The notes under the pieces were generated by a model. It worked only from the letters and a program-made list of their open reading frames with translations. It was not told the DNA's origin and searched no databases. 64,000 bases of DNA from Marivivens donghaensis (GTDB taxonomy: Bacteria > Pseudomonadota > Alphaproteobacteria > Rhodobacterales > Rhodobacteraceae): contig NZ_JALNPR010000001.1 of the NCBI RefSeq assembly GCF_023541015.1, forward strand, positions 496,001 through 560,000. The letters are read 5' to 3'. This document shows, in pieces, positions 37,565-47,281 of this stretch. The translations under genes were made by a program, and so were the position numbers. Position 1 is the first letter of the stretch; every line of letters starts with the position of its first letter.

Positions 37565-38442
37565 GGCTTCCAACGGTTATGCACCCAGAACCACTGTTCG
37601 GGGTTGGCCCTGACGCGGGCCTCTAGTCGAGCGGTCGCCTCTGCCATCATCTGTTCAGGGGTCGTGTGTTCGATGGGCGTCTCAACGGCTACGTCAAAAC
37701 TCACACCATCGGCCTGTCGGATCCCGAAATAGGGCACCAAGAGCGCATCCATCCGCAGTGCAATATCGGCGGCAGAGGTCGCGGTCATCGCGGGATGTCC
37801 GACGAAATCCAACAAAACCCCATCAGGCACGGCCACATCAAACAACAGCGTGCCCATGCCGCCACCACGCAGATGTTTTGCAAACCCTGCCGTGCCGCGC
37901 CGCCCTTGGGCAAAGACGGGGCCAGAGAGTTCGGTCATTGTGCTGGCGTAGTGATCGTTGAAATAGGCGTTCTTCATCGGTCGGTAGAGGCCGCCGATGA
38001 TGTAACCTTTGTTCGTGAGCACCTGACGCGGGGCCTCGTGGTTGCCGAAATGCCCCGTGATAAAGAGGATCGGACGGCCAGTTGCGCGGGCCTCTTCGAC
38101 GGCCGCCATGCCATCGCCGCTGATCTCGGCCCGAGCAAGGCGTTGACCGAATTCCTGCCATGAATAGTTTTCGATCAAGGTGCGGCCCACGTTGTCCAGC
38201 ACGCCGTCAGCAATACGGGATTTTTCGGCGTCTGACATGTCAGGGAAAATCAACGACAGGTTAGCCAGCGCCCGTTTGCGGTAGCCCGCGATAGGCCCGA
38301 TGACCCGCTTTGTGACGGCCCCCATGAGCGCCACGCGCGTCTCGTAAGGCAGACGCATTAGCCCACCGATCATGCCGCGCAAAATGCGGTCAATGATCCA
38401 ATCGGCGCGTGTGCCGAGGTCGGTCTCTTGAGTTTGGGCCAT
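37516..38442 (-). CDS. LpxL/HtrB-type lipid A acyltransferase
   Basis: The 308-residue enzyme belongs to the lauroyl/myristoyl acyltransferase family that completes lipid A. The catalytic H-x4-E motif is in TGHFGNHE, and RGTAGFAKHLRGGGMGTLLFD and a final WFWVHNRWK match the family. It works at the inner face of the inner membrane; here the N-terminal region is only weakly hydrophobic. The start MAQTQETDLG is the first reasonable codon. It overlaps the DUF1223 gene tail to tail. Confidence 0.88.
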   Translation of the reverse strand: MAQTQETDLGTRADWIIDRILRGMIGGLMRLPYETRVALMGAVTKRVIGPIAGYRKRALANLSLIFPDMSDAEKSRIADGVLDNVGRTLIENYSWQEFGQRLARAEISGDGMAAVEEARATGRPILFITGHFGNHEAPRQVLTNKGYIIGGLYRPMKNAYFNDHYASTMTELSGPVFAQGRRGTAGFAKHLRGGGMGTLLFDVAVPDGVLLDFVGHPAMTATSAADIALRMDALLVPYFGIRQADGVSFDVAVETPIEHTTPEQMMAEATARLEARVRANPEQWFWVHNRWKPQRTRPADTINPGPGS

Positions 38443-38509
38443 GTGCCATCCTGTGCGGTCTGCCCCTCAGATAAAGGGCTGGCTCCGCAATCTCAAGCAG
38501 CACGATGGA

Positions 38510-39541
38510 TCACGCAGCGTCCTCTCCCGTAGAAAAGAGCGTTATATCGCCCGTTTCGGCCAATTTCTGGATGACGGCGGTCATTCGGGTCTGGGCTGCC
38601 TCGCCATCTGCCTTGCGTGGGGTGCCGCGCTCCGCCATCTCATCCTTGATCTGGTCCGCCACCCGTTGCGACAGGTTCGCAAGGAGATAGTCTGCCCCAG
38701 CCTCTAGCGCGCCACCCGCCGCTACCGCATGGGCCAGCGCCGCCACCACATCCGCCTGATCCGCAGCGCGTAGTACTTTGGGCACGTCGGGCGGGGGCAG
38801 GCGGGCAGGGATGTCGGCAAAGGTAAAGATCGCCTGCCGAACCTGCGCGGTGAAAACGGGATCATCGTCCTGCAGATCGGACAAAAGACTGTCGCGCAGG
38901 TCAGCGCCGCTCGCCGTGAGGATCGCACCGAGGTGCCGTGGGGCAGGCTGGGCAAAGGCCGTTTCGCGCGGTTTGCCGTAATCGCCAATCAAAGCGGTGC
39001 CAATCCGCAGGACGGTTTCGGGCGCTACGCCTGTGGTCAGCGACATCGTATAGGTGATCCGCCGCGCCCGTTCGCCCGCAATGCGGCCTAGCACTTGGGC
39101 GGCCTTATCAACGGGGAGTTTCGACAGGGTGATCGCGCAGACTTCTATTGCCTCTGCATTGACCAGAGGGACGATCTGATCGACCTCTAGCTTGCAAATC
39201 TGCCGCCACGGGTCGGTGCCAGAGAGTTCGTCGTTGAGCCGCGCCGTGGTCCCTGCGCTGAGTTGTCCTGACAACGCATCAAGAGCGGCAGAGATACCAC
39301 CGGGCCCCGTGAGGCCGAGGCGGTCCATCTCGTCTAGGAATTCGATCACCACATGATCCACCGTTGCCCGATCCACCATGCCGATATCGGCGATCTCGCG
39401 GGTGAGGGCGATTTGCGCGTCCTCTGGCATGTCAGAGAGGTTCAGCGTCTGCCCGTCCGCCATCAGATATTGCACCAACAGCGCCGCCTTTTGACGGCGG
39501 GTCAGATGCGCAATCGGGGGGAGCTGTGATCCATCGGGCAT
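38510..39541 (-). CDS. fliG: Flagellar motor switch protein FliG (isolated copy)
   Basis: The 343-residue protein has the helical FliG layout. The N-terminal region (LTRRQKAALLVQYLM) leads to the middle domain with the SKLPVDKAAQVLGRI armadillo-type helix. The C-terminal charged helix domain includes RQAIFTFADIP and ANLSQRVADQIKDEM. FliG couples the stator to the flagellar C ring. The start is moved to the ATG preceded by GAAAGGAGACCACA, seven codons inside the longest frame. No other flagellar genes are in the window, so it is either a relocated single copy or a second FliG-like protein. Confidence 0.75.
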   Translation of the reverse strand: MPDGSQLPPIAHLTRRQKAALLVQYLMADGQTLNLSDMPEDAQIALTREIADIGMVDRATVDHVVIEFLDEMDRLGLTGPGGISAALDALSGQLSAGTTARLNDELSGTDPWRQICKLEVDQIVPLVNAEAIEVCAITLSKLPVDKAAQVLGRIAGERARRITYTMSLTTGVAPETVLRIGTALIGDYGKPRETAFAQPAPRHLGAILTASGADLRDSLLSDLQDDDPVFTAQVRQAIFTFADIPARLPPPDVPKVLRAADQADVVAALAHAVAAGGALEAGADYLLANLSQRVADQIKDEMAERGTPRKADGEAAQTRMTAVIQKLAETGDITLFSTGEDAA

Positions 39542-39602
39542 TGTGGTCTCCTTTCCGCCCAAGGATCGGTTGGAAAGGTGAAAAAACCGTTAGCCCCAAA
39601 TG

Positions 39603-39624
39603 AAAAGGGGGCCCGAAGGCCCCC
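39603..39624 (-). terminator. Rho-independent terminator of purB
   Basis: On the minus strand GGGGGCC-TTCG-GGCCCCC is followed directly by TTTTC. The perfect seven-pair stem with a TTCG tetraloop sits just after the purB stop codon. Confidence 0.9.
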
Positions 39625-39631
39625 GATCCGA

Positions 39632-40936
39632 TTATGCGCCGAACACGCGCTTAAAGATCGTGTCCACGTGTTTGGTGTGGTAGTCCATGTCGAATTTTTC
39701 GTTGATCGCATCAACGCCAAGCGCGTTCACAACATCCTCGTCTGCGAGCAGTTGTTCACGGAAATCAACGCGGTCTTCCCAGACTTTCAACGCGTTGCGC
39801 TGAACCATGGAATATGCGTCCTCGCGTGATACGCCTGCTTGGGTCAGGGCCAGCAGAACGCGCTGCGACATCACCAGACCCGGGAATTTGTTCATGTTAT
39901 CCAGCATGTTCTGCGGGAAGATGAGCATTTTATCGACAACGCCGGTCAGACGGTTCAGGGCAAAGTCGAGGGTGATGGTGGCATCTGGGCCAATCGCACG
40001 CTCAACGGAGGAGTGCGAAATATCACGCTCGTGCCAGAGGGCGACGTTTTCCATCGCAGGAATGACTGACATACGAACCAGACGCGCCAGACCTGTGAGG
40101 TTTTCGGTCAGAACAGGGTTCTTTTTGTGCGGCATCGCCGACGAGCCTTTTTGACCCATCGAGAAGAACTCTGCGCCCTCAAGAACTTCGGTGCGCTGCA
40201 TGTGACGGATTTCGATCGCTACGTTTTCGATAGAGGATGCGATCACGCCGAGCGTTGCAAAGAACATCGCGTGACGGTCGCGCGGGATCACTTGGGTGCT
40301 GATCGGCTCTGGGTTCAGGCCGAGTTTCGCGCAGACGTGCTCTTCAACGCGGGGGTCGATGTTTGCGAAGGTGCCAACAGCGCCCGAAATTGCGCCAGTT
40401 GCGATTTCTTCACGAGCGAGTTTCAGACGCGCAAGGTTGCGGTCCATCTCAGCGTAGAAGCGTGCAAAGGTCAGACCCATAGTGGTCGGCTCTGCGTGGA
40501 TGCCGTGGCTGCGGCCAACGCGAACGGTGTTTTTATGCTCCATCGAGCGCTTCTTAAGCGCTGCGAGCAGGGCTTCCATGTCTTTGATCAGGATGTCAGA
40601 CGCGCGAACCAACTGAACGTTCAAGCAGGTGTCGAGGACGTCCGAGGAGGTCATACCTTGGTGAACGAAACGAGCCTCTTCAGAGCCTACATGTTCTGCA
40701 AGGTGTGTCAGGAACGCGATCACGTCGTGTTTGGTGACTGCTTCGATTTCGTCGATGCGGGCGACATCAAACTCTACGTCTTTGGCTTTCCAAACCGCAT
40801 CAGCGTTTTCGCGGGGGATAACGCCCAGATCGGCCATGGCGTCACAGGCGTGTGCCTCGATCTCGTACCAGATTTTGAATTTGGTTGCAGGTTCCCAGAT
40901 GGAGACCATTTCAGGGCGGGAATAGCGAGGGATCAT
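39632..40936 (-). CDS. purB: Adenylosuccinate lyase
   Basis: The 434-residue enzyme catalyses two fumarate-releasing steps in purine synthesis (SAICAR to AICAR, and adenylosuccinate to AMP). The family signature SSAMPHKKNPV is present, as are the GMTSSD and GRSHG(I/Q)HAEPTT segments. The start MIPRYSRPEM is the conserved N terminus; a 44-codon upstream extension is rejected because it would cross the predicted promoter. A good promoter lies 31 bases upstream and a terminator directly follows, so the gene is probably transcribed alone. Confidence 0.96.
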   Translation of the reverse strand: MIPRYSRPEMVSIWEPATKFKIWYEIEAHACDAMADLGVIPRENADAVWKAKDVEFDVARIDEIEAVTKHDVIAFLTHLAEHVGSEEARFVHQGMTSSDVLDTCLNVQLVRASDILIKDMEALLAALKKRSMEHKNTVRVGRSHGIHAEPTTMGLTFARFYAEMDRNLARLKLAREEIATGAISGAVGTFANIDPRVEEHVCAKLGLNPEPISTQVIPRDRHAMFFATLGVIASSIENVAIEIRHMQRTEVLEGAEFFSMGQKGSSAMPHKKNPVLTENLTGLARLVRMSVIPAMENVALWHERDISHSSVERAIGPDATITLDFALNRLTGVVDKMLIFPQNMLDNMNKFPGLVMSQRVLLALTQAGVSREDAYSMVQRNALKVWEDRVDFREQLLADEDVVNALGVDAINEKFDMDYHTKHVDTIFKRVFGA

Positions 40937-40973
40937 TGGCAGCGGCCTTTCGTCGGTGGAAAGTTTCACGCGC

Positions 40974-41002
40974 CTCATACGATGCATGACGTGTCGTAAC
41001 AA
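40974..41002 (-). promoter_or_regulatory. Candidate sigma-70 promoter of purB
   Basis: On the minus strand TTGTTA is followed after 17 bases by TATGAG, about 38 bases before the purB ATG. Confidence 0.45.
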
Positions 41003-41133
41003 GAGCAGCACAGCCATAACTGTTGGGCAAAAGGCCGCTAGGGTGTGGGGGCTATGCCCTTGGCGCATTGAACTCGGGGGAATGATGCGTCAGGACTATA
41101 GGCGAAACCCGCCGAGATGGGGCGAGAGGATCG

Positions 41134-42018
41134 ATGCGTAGTGTTCTGAAATTCATAACGTTTCTAGGTGTGACGCTCTTGGCGTTTACGCACCTTGGGA
41201 CGTGGATTCCTCTGGCCGATTCCTTGTCTTTGGGGCGCCCTATATTGCTGGCTGCGGGTTTGGTGATTGTCATCGCCCTGTTGTTTTTTGGCCTAAAGCG
41301 GTGGGCGGCTGGCGTCTTGGTCGCGGTGATTGCCTCTGGCGTGGTCACATGGGGTGATTTCGCGGGCGGTGCGGTGCGTGGATCGGGGCCGCTGAGGCTC
41401 TATCAAAAGAACATGCTGTGGAACGGTGCCACGCCCGAGGCGATCTTGGCCGATATCCTGTCGACAGACGCGGATTTCGTAACGCTGCAAGAAACCTCAT
41501 CGATCAACCAGCTCGTGCTCGACGGGCTAGAGGAACGTTTTCCCCATCGCCTCGCCTGCGCGAGCCAAGGGAACGGCGGCATCGCGCTGTTGTCCCGTTA
41601 CCCACTGACGCCCTCTGGTGCGGGCTGTAGTCTGGGGAGCGGGATCGTTATTGCCCAAGCTGAGGTGCCAGAGATCGGGCAGATCTGGGTCGGATCGGTC
41701 CATCTCAACTGGCCCTATCCGTTCACCCAAGCCTCGCAGGTGCCGAAAATCCTGCATGGGTTGGAAACGCTCGACGGTCCGATCGTGATTGCTGGGGATT
41801 TCAACATGATCCCGTGGGGCAGTTCCGTGCGGCGGATCGCGGAAACGGCGGGCGCAGTGCGGGTCGGTGGTTATCTGTCGACCTTCCCCGGATTTGGCGC
41901 GCATCTGCCCTTTGCGATTGATCATACGTTGATCCCACAGGGTTGGCAGGGTGCCGTCGATATTCGCCCCTTGGCTGGGTCGGATCATTATGGTCTGGTG
42001 CTGTCATTCGGACCGTAG
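41134..42018 (+). CDS. Membrane-anchored endonuclease/exonuclease/phosphatase-fold protein (YafD-like)
   Basis: The 294-residue protein has three N-terminal hydrophobic segments (residues ~5-25, 33-50, 55-72) and then an exonuclease-endonuclease-phosphatase domain. That domain has LYQKNMLW, VTLQETSS (metal-binding glutamate), GDFNM and a terminal GSDHYGLV histidine-aspartate pair. The fold hydrolyses phosphodiesters or phosphomonoesters, and YafD-type members are of uncertain substrate. It ends nine bases before the DUF3445 gene on the same strand, so they are likely co-transcribed. Confidence 0.85.
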   Translation: MRSVLKFITFLGVTLLAFTHLGTWIPLADSLSLGRPILLAAGLVIVIALLFFGLKRWAAGVLVAVIASGVVTWGDFAGGAVRGSGPLRLYQKNMLWNGATPEAILADILSTDADFVTLQETSSINQLVLDGLEERFPHRLACASQGNGGIALLSRYPLTPSGAGCSLGSGIVIAQAEVPEIGQIWVGSVHLNWPYPFTQASQVPKILHGLETLDGPIVIAGDFNMIPWGSSVRRIAETAGAVRVGGYLSTFPGFGAHLPFAIDHTLIPQGWQGAVDIRPLAGSDHYGLVLSFGP

Positions 42019-42026
42019 GACCCGCC

Positions 42027-42752
42027 ATGACGCCCATTCTTCAAGACCACTTGCCCGACGAACAACGCGCTGTTGCTGCGGCCCGATTGCCCGCAATGCG
42101 ACCTGTGACGGGACCGTGGATCACTGTGGATAGCGCCTATACGGGGCAGTTGGGCGAAAAGGCCCGTCTGATGCGCGATCATCGCGCGGCTGTCTGCGGT
42201 GTCCTGCCCGAGGCAGAAGAGGCTGTTGTGGAACTCCTCGACGTCATCTTGGCCGAATTGCCATCGGTGGGGTTCACGGTGACGGCGGATCAGGTGACGC
42301 GCCCTGACGGACAGATCGTAACCATCGACCGGAGTGATCCCTTCCTCACCCTGTCGCAACTGGTCCAAGAGGACCTGTGCCTTTTGCAAAAGCAGGGCGA
42401 CGAACATGTGCTGACAGCGGCGCTCTTGTGTTTCCCCGCCGCGTGGACCTTGGCCGAGAAAATCGGGCGTCCGCTCTTGCGCATCCATGTGCCCGTGCCG
42501 TCCTACACTGAGGACATCGGCAAACGCGTGCAGCGTTTGTTTGATGGGGCGCAGCCGCTACGTCCGATGTGGCGGGCGAATTTGCACAGTTATGAGGACG
42601 CGACGCTGTTCCATGTGCGCAGCGAATCGAACCCGCGTCCCTACACGGACATCAATCCGCTCTATGAACGCAGTGAACGGCAGACCGTCATGCGGCTGCC
42701 GAAAACGGGTGCGGTTCTCTTTGCGATCCACACCACGATGGTTGCGATTTGA
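42027..42752 (+). CDS. DUF3445 family, heme-dependent oxidative N-demethylase-like protein
   Basis: The 241-residue protein fits the HODM alpha-subunit family (DUF3445), with LPAMRPV near the start, VQEDLCLLQK, CFPAAWTLAEKIGRPLLRIHVPVP and RANLHSYEDATLFH. The characterised Pseudomonas enzyme uses heme to demethylate dimethylamine; most relatives are uncharacterised. The ATG chosen starts right after the YafD-like gene; a longer frame would overlap that gene by 76 bases and is rejected. Confidence 0.82.
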   Translation: MTPILQDHLPDEQRAVAAARLPAMRPVTGPWITVDSAYTGQLGEKARLMRDHRAAVCGVLPEAEEAVVELLDVILAELPSVGFTVTADQVTRPDGQIVTIDRSDPFLTLSQLVQEDLCLLQKQGDEHVLTAALLCFPAAWTLAEKIGRPLLRIHVPVPSYTEDIGKRVQRLFDGAQPLRPMWRANLHSYEDATLFHVRSESNPRPYTDINPLYERSERQTVMRLPKTGAVLFAIHTTMVAI

Positions 42753-42935
42753 TTAGGGGTTGAGGGTCGATTTGACCCGCTCCAACAGCGCGGACACCCA
42801 ATTTTTATGAGAGGTCGGCGTTTGCCGAGACATGACGCCAGCCTGATGCGGCAGGCGCATCTGCGGCTTTGGCTGCGCAGAGGCCGGAATGTGGATCGGC
42901 TTTGGCGCGAGGTAATCTTGGACACTCTTAAACAT
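42753..42935 (-). CDS. Small hypothetical protein
   Basis: The 60-residue open frame begins MFKSVQDYLAPKPIHIPASA and ends with an amphipathic basic helix (WVSALLERVKSTLNP). It has no signal or membrane helix. Its stop is directly adjacent to that of the convergent DUF3445 gene, a packing seen elsewhere in this window between real genes. The ribosome-binding site is poor and I know no family, so it could be a chance frame. Confidence 0.4.
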   Translation of the reverse strand: MFKSVQDYLAPKPIHIPASAQPKPQMRLPHQAGVMSRQTPTSHKNWVSALLERVKSTLNP

Positions 42936-43040
42936 GATACTGGACCTGAAAACTGGTTTACTCAGCGACAACATCTCAACTTATAATGGCAAAATCAGGG
43001 CAAAGACATGAAATTGTCGTGGGGCCGTTCCAGTAAACGA

Positions 43041-43066
43041 AAAGGGCGCCCGAATGGGGCGCCCTC
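43041..43066 (-). terminator. Rho-independent terminator of glnA
   Basis: On the minus strand GGGCGCC and GGCGCCC pair around a seven-base loop, followed by TTTTCG, 25 to 50 bases after the glnA stop. Confidence 0.85.
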
Positions 43067-43090
43067 TCGATTGTCTGACGACTGCTAAAA

Positions 43091-44497
43091 TTAGCAGCTG
43101 TAGTACATTTGGTATTCGACCGGATGCGGGGTGTGCTCGTAAGCGTAAACCTCGTTCCATTTCAGGTCGATGTAAGCCTGAAGCTGGTCTTTGGTGAACA
43201 CGTCGCCTGCAAGCAGGAAGTCCATGTCTTTTTCCAGCTCTTCCAGAGCTTCACGCAGCGAACCACATACGGTCGGGATTGCTGCCAGTTCTTCTGGCGG
43301 CAGATCGTAGAGGTCTTTGTCCGAAGCAGCGCCCGGATCGATTTTGTTTTTGATGCCGTCGAGGCCAGCCATCATCAGAGCTGCGAAAGCGAGGTAGGGG
43401 TTCGCTGCCGGATCTGGGAAGCGAGCTTCTACGCGTTTTGCTTTCGGCGATTCGGTCCACGGAATACGGACACAGCCCGAACGGTTGCGTGCGGAGAACG
43501 CGCGCAGAACAGGAGCCTCGAAGCCCGGGATCAAACGCTTGTAGGAGTTTGTCGACGGGTTGGTCAGCGCGTTCAGTGCTTTTGCGTGGGTCAGGATACC
43601 ACCGATGAAGTACAGAGCGTCCTGCGACAGGTCAGCGTATTTGTCGCCTGCAAAGAGCGGCTTGCCGTCTTTCCAGATGGACATGTTTACGTGCATGCCA
43701 GAACCGTTATCGCCAGCCATCGGCTTGGGCATAAAGGTTGCGGTTTTGCCGTAGGACGCAGCCACGTTGTGGATGATGTACTTGTACTTCTGGATGTTGT
43801 CGGCTTGCTCGACCAGACCACCAAAGATCATGCCCAGCTCGTGCTGACAAGTCGCCACTTCGTGGTGGTGTTTGTCAACTTTGATGCCGATGCGCTTCAT
43901 GGTGGAGAGCATTTCGCCACGGATGTCCTGCGCTTCGTCAATTGGGTTCACAGGGAAGTAACCGCCCTTGTGACCTGCACGGTGTGCGAGGTTGCCCATT
44001 TCGATTTCTGCGTCGGTGTTCCAAGCAGCTGCTTCAGCGTCGATCTGGTAGGATACTTTCGCCGGAGTAACCGAGTAACGAACGTCGTCGAACAGGAAGA
44101 ATTCAGCTTCAGGGCCGAAGTATGCAGCGTCACCGATGCCCGAGGACTTCAGGTAAGCTTCTGCTTTTTTCGCGATCTGACGCGGGCAACGGTCATAGGC
44201 TTCGCCAGTGTCCGGCTCAACAACGTCACAGTGGATCGCGATGGTTTTCTCAGCATAGAACGGGTCCATGTAAGCAGAGGACGCATCCGGCATCAGTTTC
44301 ATGTCGGACTGGTCGATCGACTTCCAGCCAGCAATCGACGAACCGTCGAACATGAAACCTTCTTCGAGGAAGTCTTCGTCAACGAGGTCGGAGACGATCG
44401 TCACGTGCTGGAGCTTACCCTTCGGGTCGGTGAAACGTACGTCGACGTATTCTACGCCTTCGTCCGCGATAAGTTTAAGAAATTCTTGGTTGTTCAT
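43091..44497 (-). CDS. glnA: Glutamine synthetase type I
   Basis: The 468-residue enzyme makes glutamine from glutamate, ammonia and ATP. Visible are the [11 protein letters not shown] loop, the GSGMHVNMS and [10 protein letters not shown] active-site segments and an NRSGCVRIP motif. The adenylylation site lies in the loop [10 protein letters not shown] near residue 397, so activity is expected to be controlled by GlnE. It is the second gene of the glnB-glnA operon, 35 bases after glnB, and ends at a terminator. Confidence 0.98.
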   Translation of the reverse strand: MNNQEFLKLIADEGVEYVDVRFTDPKGKLQHVTIVSDLVDEDFLEEGFMFDGSSIAGWKSIDQSDMKLMPDASSAYMDPFYAEKTIAIHCDVVEPDTGEAYDRCPRQIAKKAEAYLKSSGIGDAAYFGPEAEFFLFDDVRYSVTPAKVSYQIDAEAAAWNTDAEIEMGNLAHRAGHKGGYFPVNPIDEAQDIRGEMLSTMKRIGIKVDKHHHEVATCQHELGMIFGGLVEQADNIQKYKYIIHNVAASYGKTATFMPKPMAGDNGSGMHVNMSIWKDGKPLFAGDKYADLSQDALYFIGGILTHAKALNALTNPSTNSYKRLIPGFEAPVLRAFSARNRSGCVRIPWTESPKAKRVEARFPDPAANPYLAFAALMMAGLDGIKNKIDPGAASDKDLYDLPPEELAAIPTVCGSLREALEELEKDMDFLLAGDVFTKDQLQAYIDLKWNEVYAYEHTPHPVEYQMYYSC

Positions 44498-44532
44498 CCC
44501 TGATTCCTCTTGAGGTGAAATTTGTCAGTGAA

Positions 44533-44907
<375 letters not shown>

Positions 44908-44972
44908 TCAGACCATGTCTGCACGGCAGGCACAATCGGGTAGGCTGACGCAGGCTATTCCTTCGGGATGAT

Positions 44973-45001
44973 TCCATAGGGTGTGATTAAAAATTGTGCA
45001 A
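44973..45001 (-). promoter_or_regulatory. Candidate promoter of glnBA
   Basis: On the minus strand TTGCAC is followed after 17 bases by TATGGA. In Rhodobacter the glnBA promoter is activated by NtrC with the housekeeping polymerase; I see no convincing sigma-54 motif and only a weak NtrC-like GCAC pattern upstream. Confidence 0.5.
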
Positions 45002-45046
45002 CATGCGCGCTTGATGTGCGGTTTGAAAACTTTTGGTGCTGAAACG

Positions 45047-46558
45047 ATGATCGAAGTCCTGACCTCTGCCCAAATGCGCGCCGTTGAAGGTGCTGCGATG
45101 TCGTCTGGCCGTGTCACAGGCCTCCAGTTGATGGAGCGTGCGGGGCAGGGCGTTGTTGATGCCATTTTAGACAAATGGCCCGTGATGGCCACCGCGCCTG
45201 ACCTTGCCGTTGTGCTCTGCGGGCCAGGCAACAACGGCGGTGATGGTTTCGTCATTGCGCGGCTTTTGGCAGAGCGTGGATGGGAGGTCGCGTGTTTCTT
45301 TGCGGGTGACGCGGCGCGTTTGTCAAACGATGCCCGCGCCAATTATGACCGTTGGGTTGCGATGGGGCAGGTGCGGCCTTGGGCTGACTTGGGTGCGGCC
45401 TTGCGGGGCTGGGACGATGCGCATCATCCCGCGCTCTGGATTGATGCGGTGTTCGGCACGGGCTTGTCGCGGGCGGTGACGGGTGAGATTGCAGAAGGCT
45501 TCCGCGCATTGTCCGTCTGGCCTGCCGATCTGGCCTATGCCGAGGGCGGCCAATGGGTCGCTGTTGATCTGCCCAGCGGATTGGACGCGGACACAGGCCA
45601 ATCGCACCTGACCGAGGATGTGCGGATTTTCTATGACCTCACGGTGAGTTTTCACCGCGCTAAACTGGGCCATCACCTGAACATTGGTCCCGATTTGTGC
45701 GGTGATCTGGTGGTCGCTGACATTGGTGTCACGACACTTTGTCCCGACGCTGTGCGCCTATCTGAACCGCGCCTATCCTCGCTCAAAGGTGGGCTGCGGC
45801 GGGTGACGCATAAATATAGTCACGGTCACGCGCTGATCCTCGGTGGTCCTGCGTGCAAAACGGGGGCGGCGCGACTGGCGGCGCGGGCTGCGCTGCGGGC
45901 GGGGGCGGGGCTGGTCACGATCGCGGTGCCACGTGACGCCATCTCGGAATACGCCGCCCACGAAACGGCGGTGATGCTGGTGCCCTGCGACACGCCCAAT
46001 GACCTAACCGCTCTCTTAGAGGATAAACGCTACGACCGTCTCTGCATTGGCCCCGCGTTTGGCGTCGACCGTGCGGCGGCGTTTTTGCCCACGATCCTCG
46101 CGGCCGAGCGGTTCACGGTGATTGATGCGGATGCGCTGACGGCTTTGGCGTTGGATGACGCGCTGATGAGCTCACTTCACCCCCACTGCGTTCTCACCCC
46201 GCATGGCGGCGAATTTGCGCGGTTGTTCCCTGACCTCATCGACCACCCGTCGAAAATCATCGTGACCGAGGAGGCCGCGAGCCGCACTGGCTGCACCGTT
46301 CTCTACAAAGGGCGCGATACCGTCATTGCGGCGCCCCATCGCCCGACGGTCCTGAATGCGGCGACGTATGATAATGCGACCCCTTGGCTCGCGACGGCGG
46401 GGGCGGGCGATGTGCTCGCGGGGATCATCACGGGGATTAAGGATGTAGAGACGGCTGCATGGCTCCACACCGCCGCCGCCCGTCATTTTGGCGCAGGGCT
46501 GATTGCCGAGGATCTGCCAGAGGCGCTGCCCGCCGTATTCCGCGACTTAGGCCTCTAA
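45047..46558 (+). CDS. nnr: Bifunctional NAD(P)HX epimerase/dehydratase
   Basis: The 503-residue enzyme repairs hydrated NADH and NADPH. The N-terminal YjeF_N domain (residues ~1-210) epimerises NAD(P)HX, with the GPGNNGGDGFVIARLL motif and VDLPSGLDADTG. The C-terminal carbohydrate-kinase-like domain (~215-503) dehydrates the S form using ADP, with HKYSHGHALILGG, LTPHGGEFARLF and the GAGDVLAGIITG anion hole. The start MIEVLTSAQMRAVE is favoured over a codon 51 bases upstream, which would overlap the glnBA promoter. Confidence 0.93.
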   Translation: MIEVLTSAQMRAVEGAAMSSGRVTGLQLMERAGQGVVDAILDKWPVMATAPDLAVVLCGPGNNGGDGFVIARLLAERGWEVACFFAGDAARLSNDARANYDRWVAMGQVRPWADLGAALRGWDDAHHPALWIDAVFGTGLSRAVTGEIAEGFRALSVWPADLAYAEGGQWVAVDLPSGLDADTGQSHLTEDVRIFYDLTVSFHRAKLGHHLNIGPDLCGDLVVADIGVTTLCPDAVRLSEPRLSSLKGGLRRVTHKYSHGHALILGGPACKTGAARLAARAALRAGAGLVTIAVPRDAISEYAAHETAVMLVPCDTPNDLTALLEDKRYDRLCIGPAFGVDRAAAFLPTILAAERFTVIDADALTALALDDALMSSLHPHCVLTPHGGEFARLFPDLIDHPSKIIVTEEAASRTGCTVLYKGRDTVIAAPHRPTVLNAATYDNATPWLATAGAGDVLAGIITGIKDVETAAWLHTAAARHFGAGLIAEDLPEALPAVFRDLGL

Positions 46559-46562
46559 AGCG

Positions 46563-46587
46563 AAAACGCCGCCCGAAAGGGGCGGCG
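46563..46587 (-). terminator. Terminator of the second Hint-domain gene
   Basis: CGCCGCCC pairs with GGGCGGCG around a five-base loop; on the minus strand the stem is followed by TTTTCG. Confidence 0.8.
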
Positions 46588-46609
46588 CATCAAAACGATG
46601 TGGTATGGA

Positions 46610-47074
46610 TCAGACAGCCGCCGATCCGACCTCCATCCCGTCTGCATAAAGTATGTGCTGACGGTCAAACACCAGTTCAAACATCATCACCGACAGGGGT
46701 TCGGACCGTGTGATGAACTCACCATCGATCAAACGCTCTGCACTGACCATCGCGGTCGCCTGACCATAGAGAGCCTGCGCACGCCAATCGCGGATGTGGA
46801 TCGGGGTTTGCGCGAAAACGGCCATGTCACGGTCAGGGCGGGTGTTGCCCAGCGTGCCTGCCTTAATGCGGATCAACTCTGCGGTGACAGTAAACGCACG
46901 AACTTCGCGGAGGATCGCCATACCAGAATCGCGCGTAATCACACGATCGCCAGCGGCGAGCGTCTCAACAGGGAGTTCCCCATCCAGCGTCAAAAGGGTG
47001 GTGCCGGCCACAAGGCCAGTCAAATTACGAACGCCCACGGCTTGCGCCGGGCGAATCTCGATATCAGGGTGCAT
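46610..47074 (-). CDS. Short Hint-domain protein lacking the first cysteine
   Basis: The 154-residue protein is essentially one Hint domain: LVAGTTLLTLDGELPVETL, AAGDRVITRDSGMAILREV and SAERLIDGEFITRSEPLSV. At the position where Hint domains carry the nucleophilic cysteine (Cys157 of the protein at 35635-36726) this protein has valine, so self-cleavage by the normal route is not expected. It has no signal peptide. Relatives in Rhodobacterales are annotated only as Hint-domain proteins. It probably forms a monocistronic unit ending at the terminator next to nnr. Confidence 0.8.
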   Translation of the reverse strand: MHPDIEIRPAQAVGVRNLTGLVAGTTLLTLDGELPVETLAAGDRVITRDSGMAILREVRAFTVTAELIRIKAGTLGNTRPDRDMAVFAQTPIHIRDWRAQALYGQATAMVSAERLIDGEFITRSEPLSVMMFELVFDRQHILYADGMEVGSAAV

Positions 47075-47281
47075 GGCGGTTCCCGCTCTTGCTGTGTCTG
47101 CCTCAATTGCTAGGCAGGTTAAGCAAGCATTGGGTTAACACCAGTCAAAAAGCACCCCCGACTGCCCATATGCGCCGATTGTTAACCTTTTGGACACACT
47201 TTATGCGTGTTTACATACATTTAATACGTGTTCATTTTTCGCTGGAAGCCCGCGCAAGGCTTTGCTAGACCGCCGGTCATA

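Noticed and set aside
40937-41068. A longer N terminus for adenylosuccinate lyase
   Set aside because: The extension would overlap the best promoter candidate, and the conserved protein begins at MIPRYSRPEM.
43109-44503. A 464-codon open frame antisense to glnA
   Set aside because: It mirrors the codon structure of glnA, is rich in residues produced by reverse-complement reading, and has no ribosome-binding site or recognisable domain. The same applies to long antisense frames over tig, the RND pump, the sulfatase, serS and secD.
46557-46590. The GC-rich hairpin after nnr as a plus-strand terminator
   Set aside because: The T run follows the stem only on the minus strand, so it was assigned to the Hint-domain gene.
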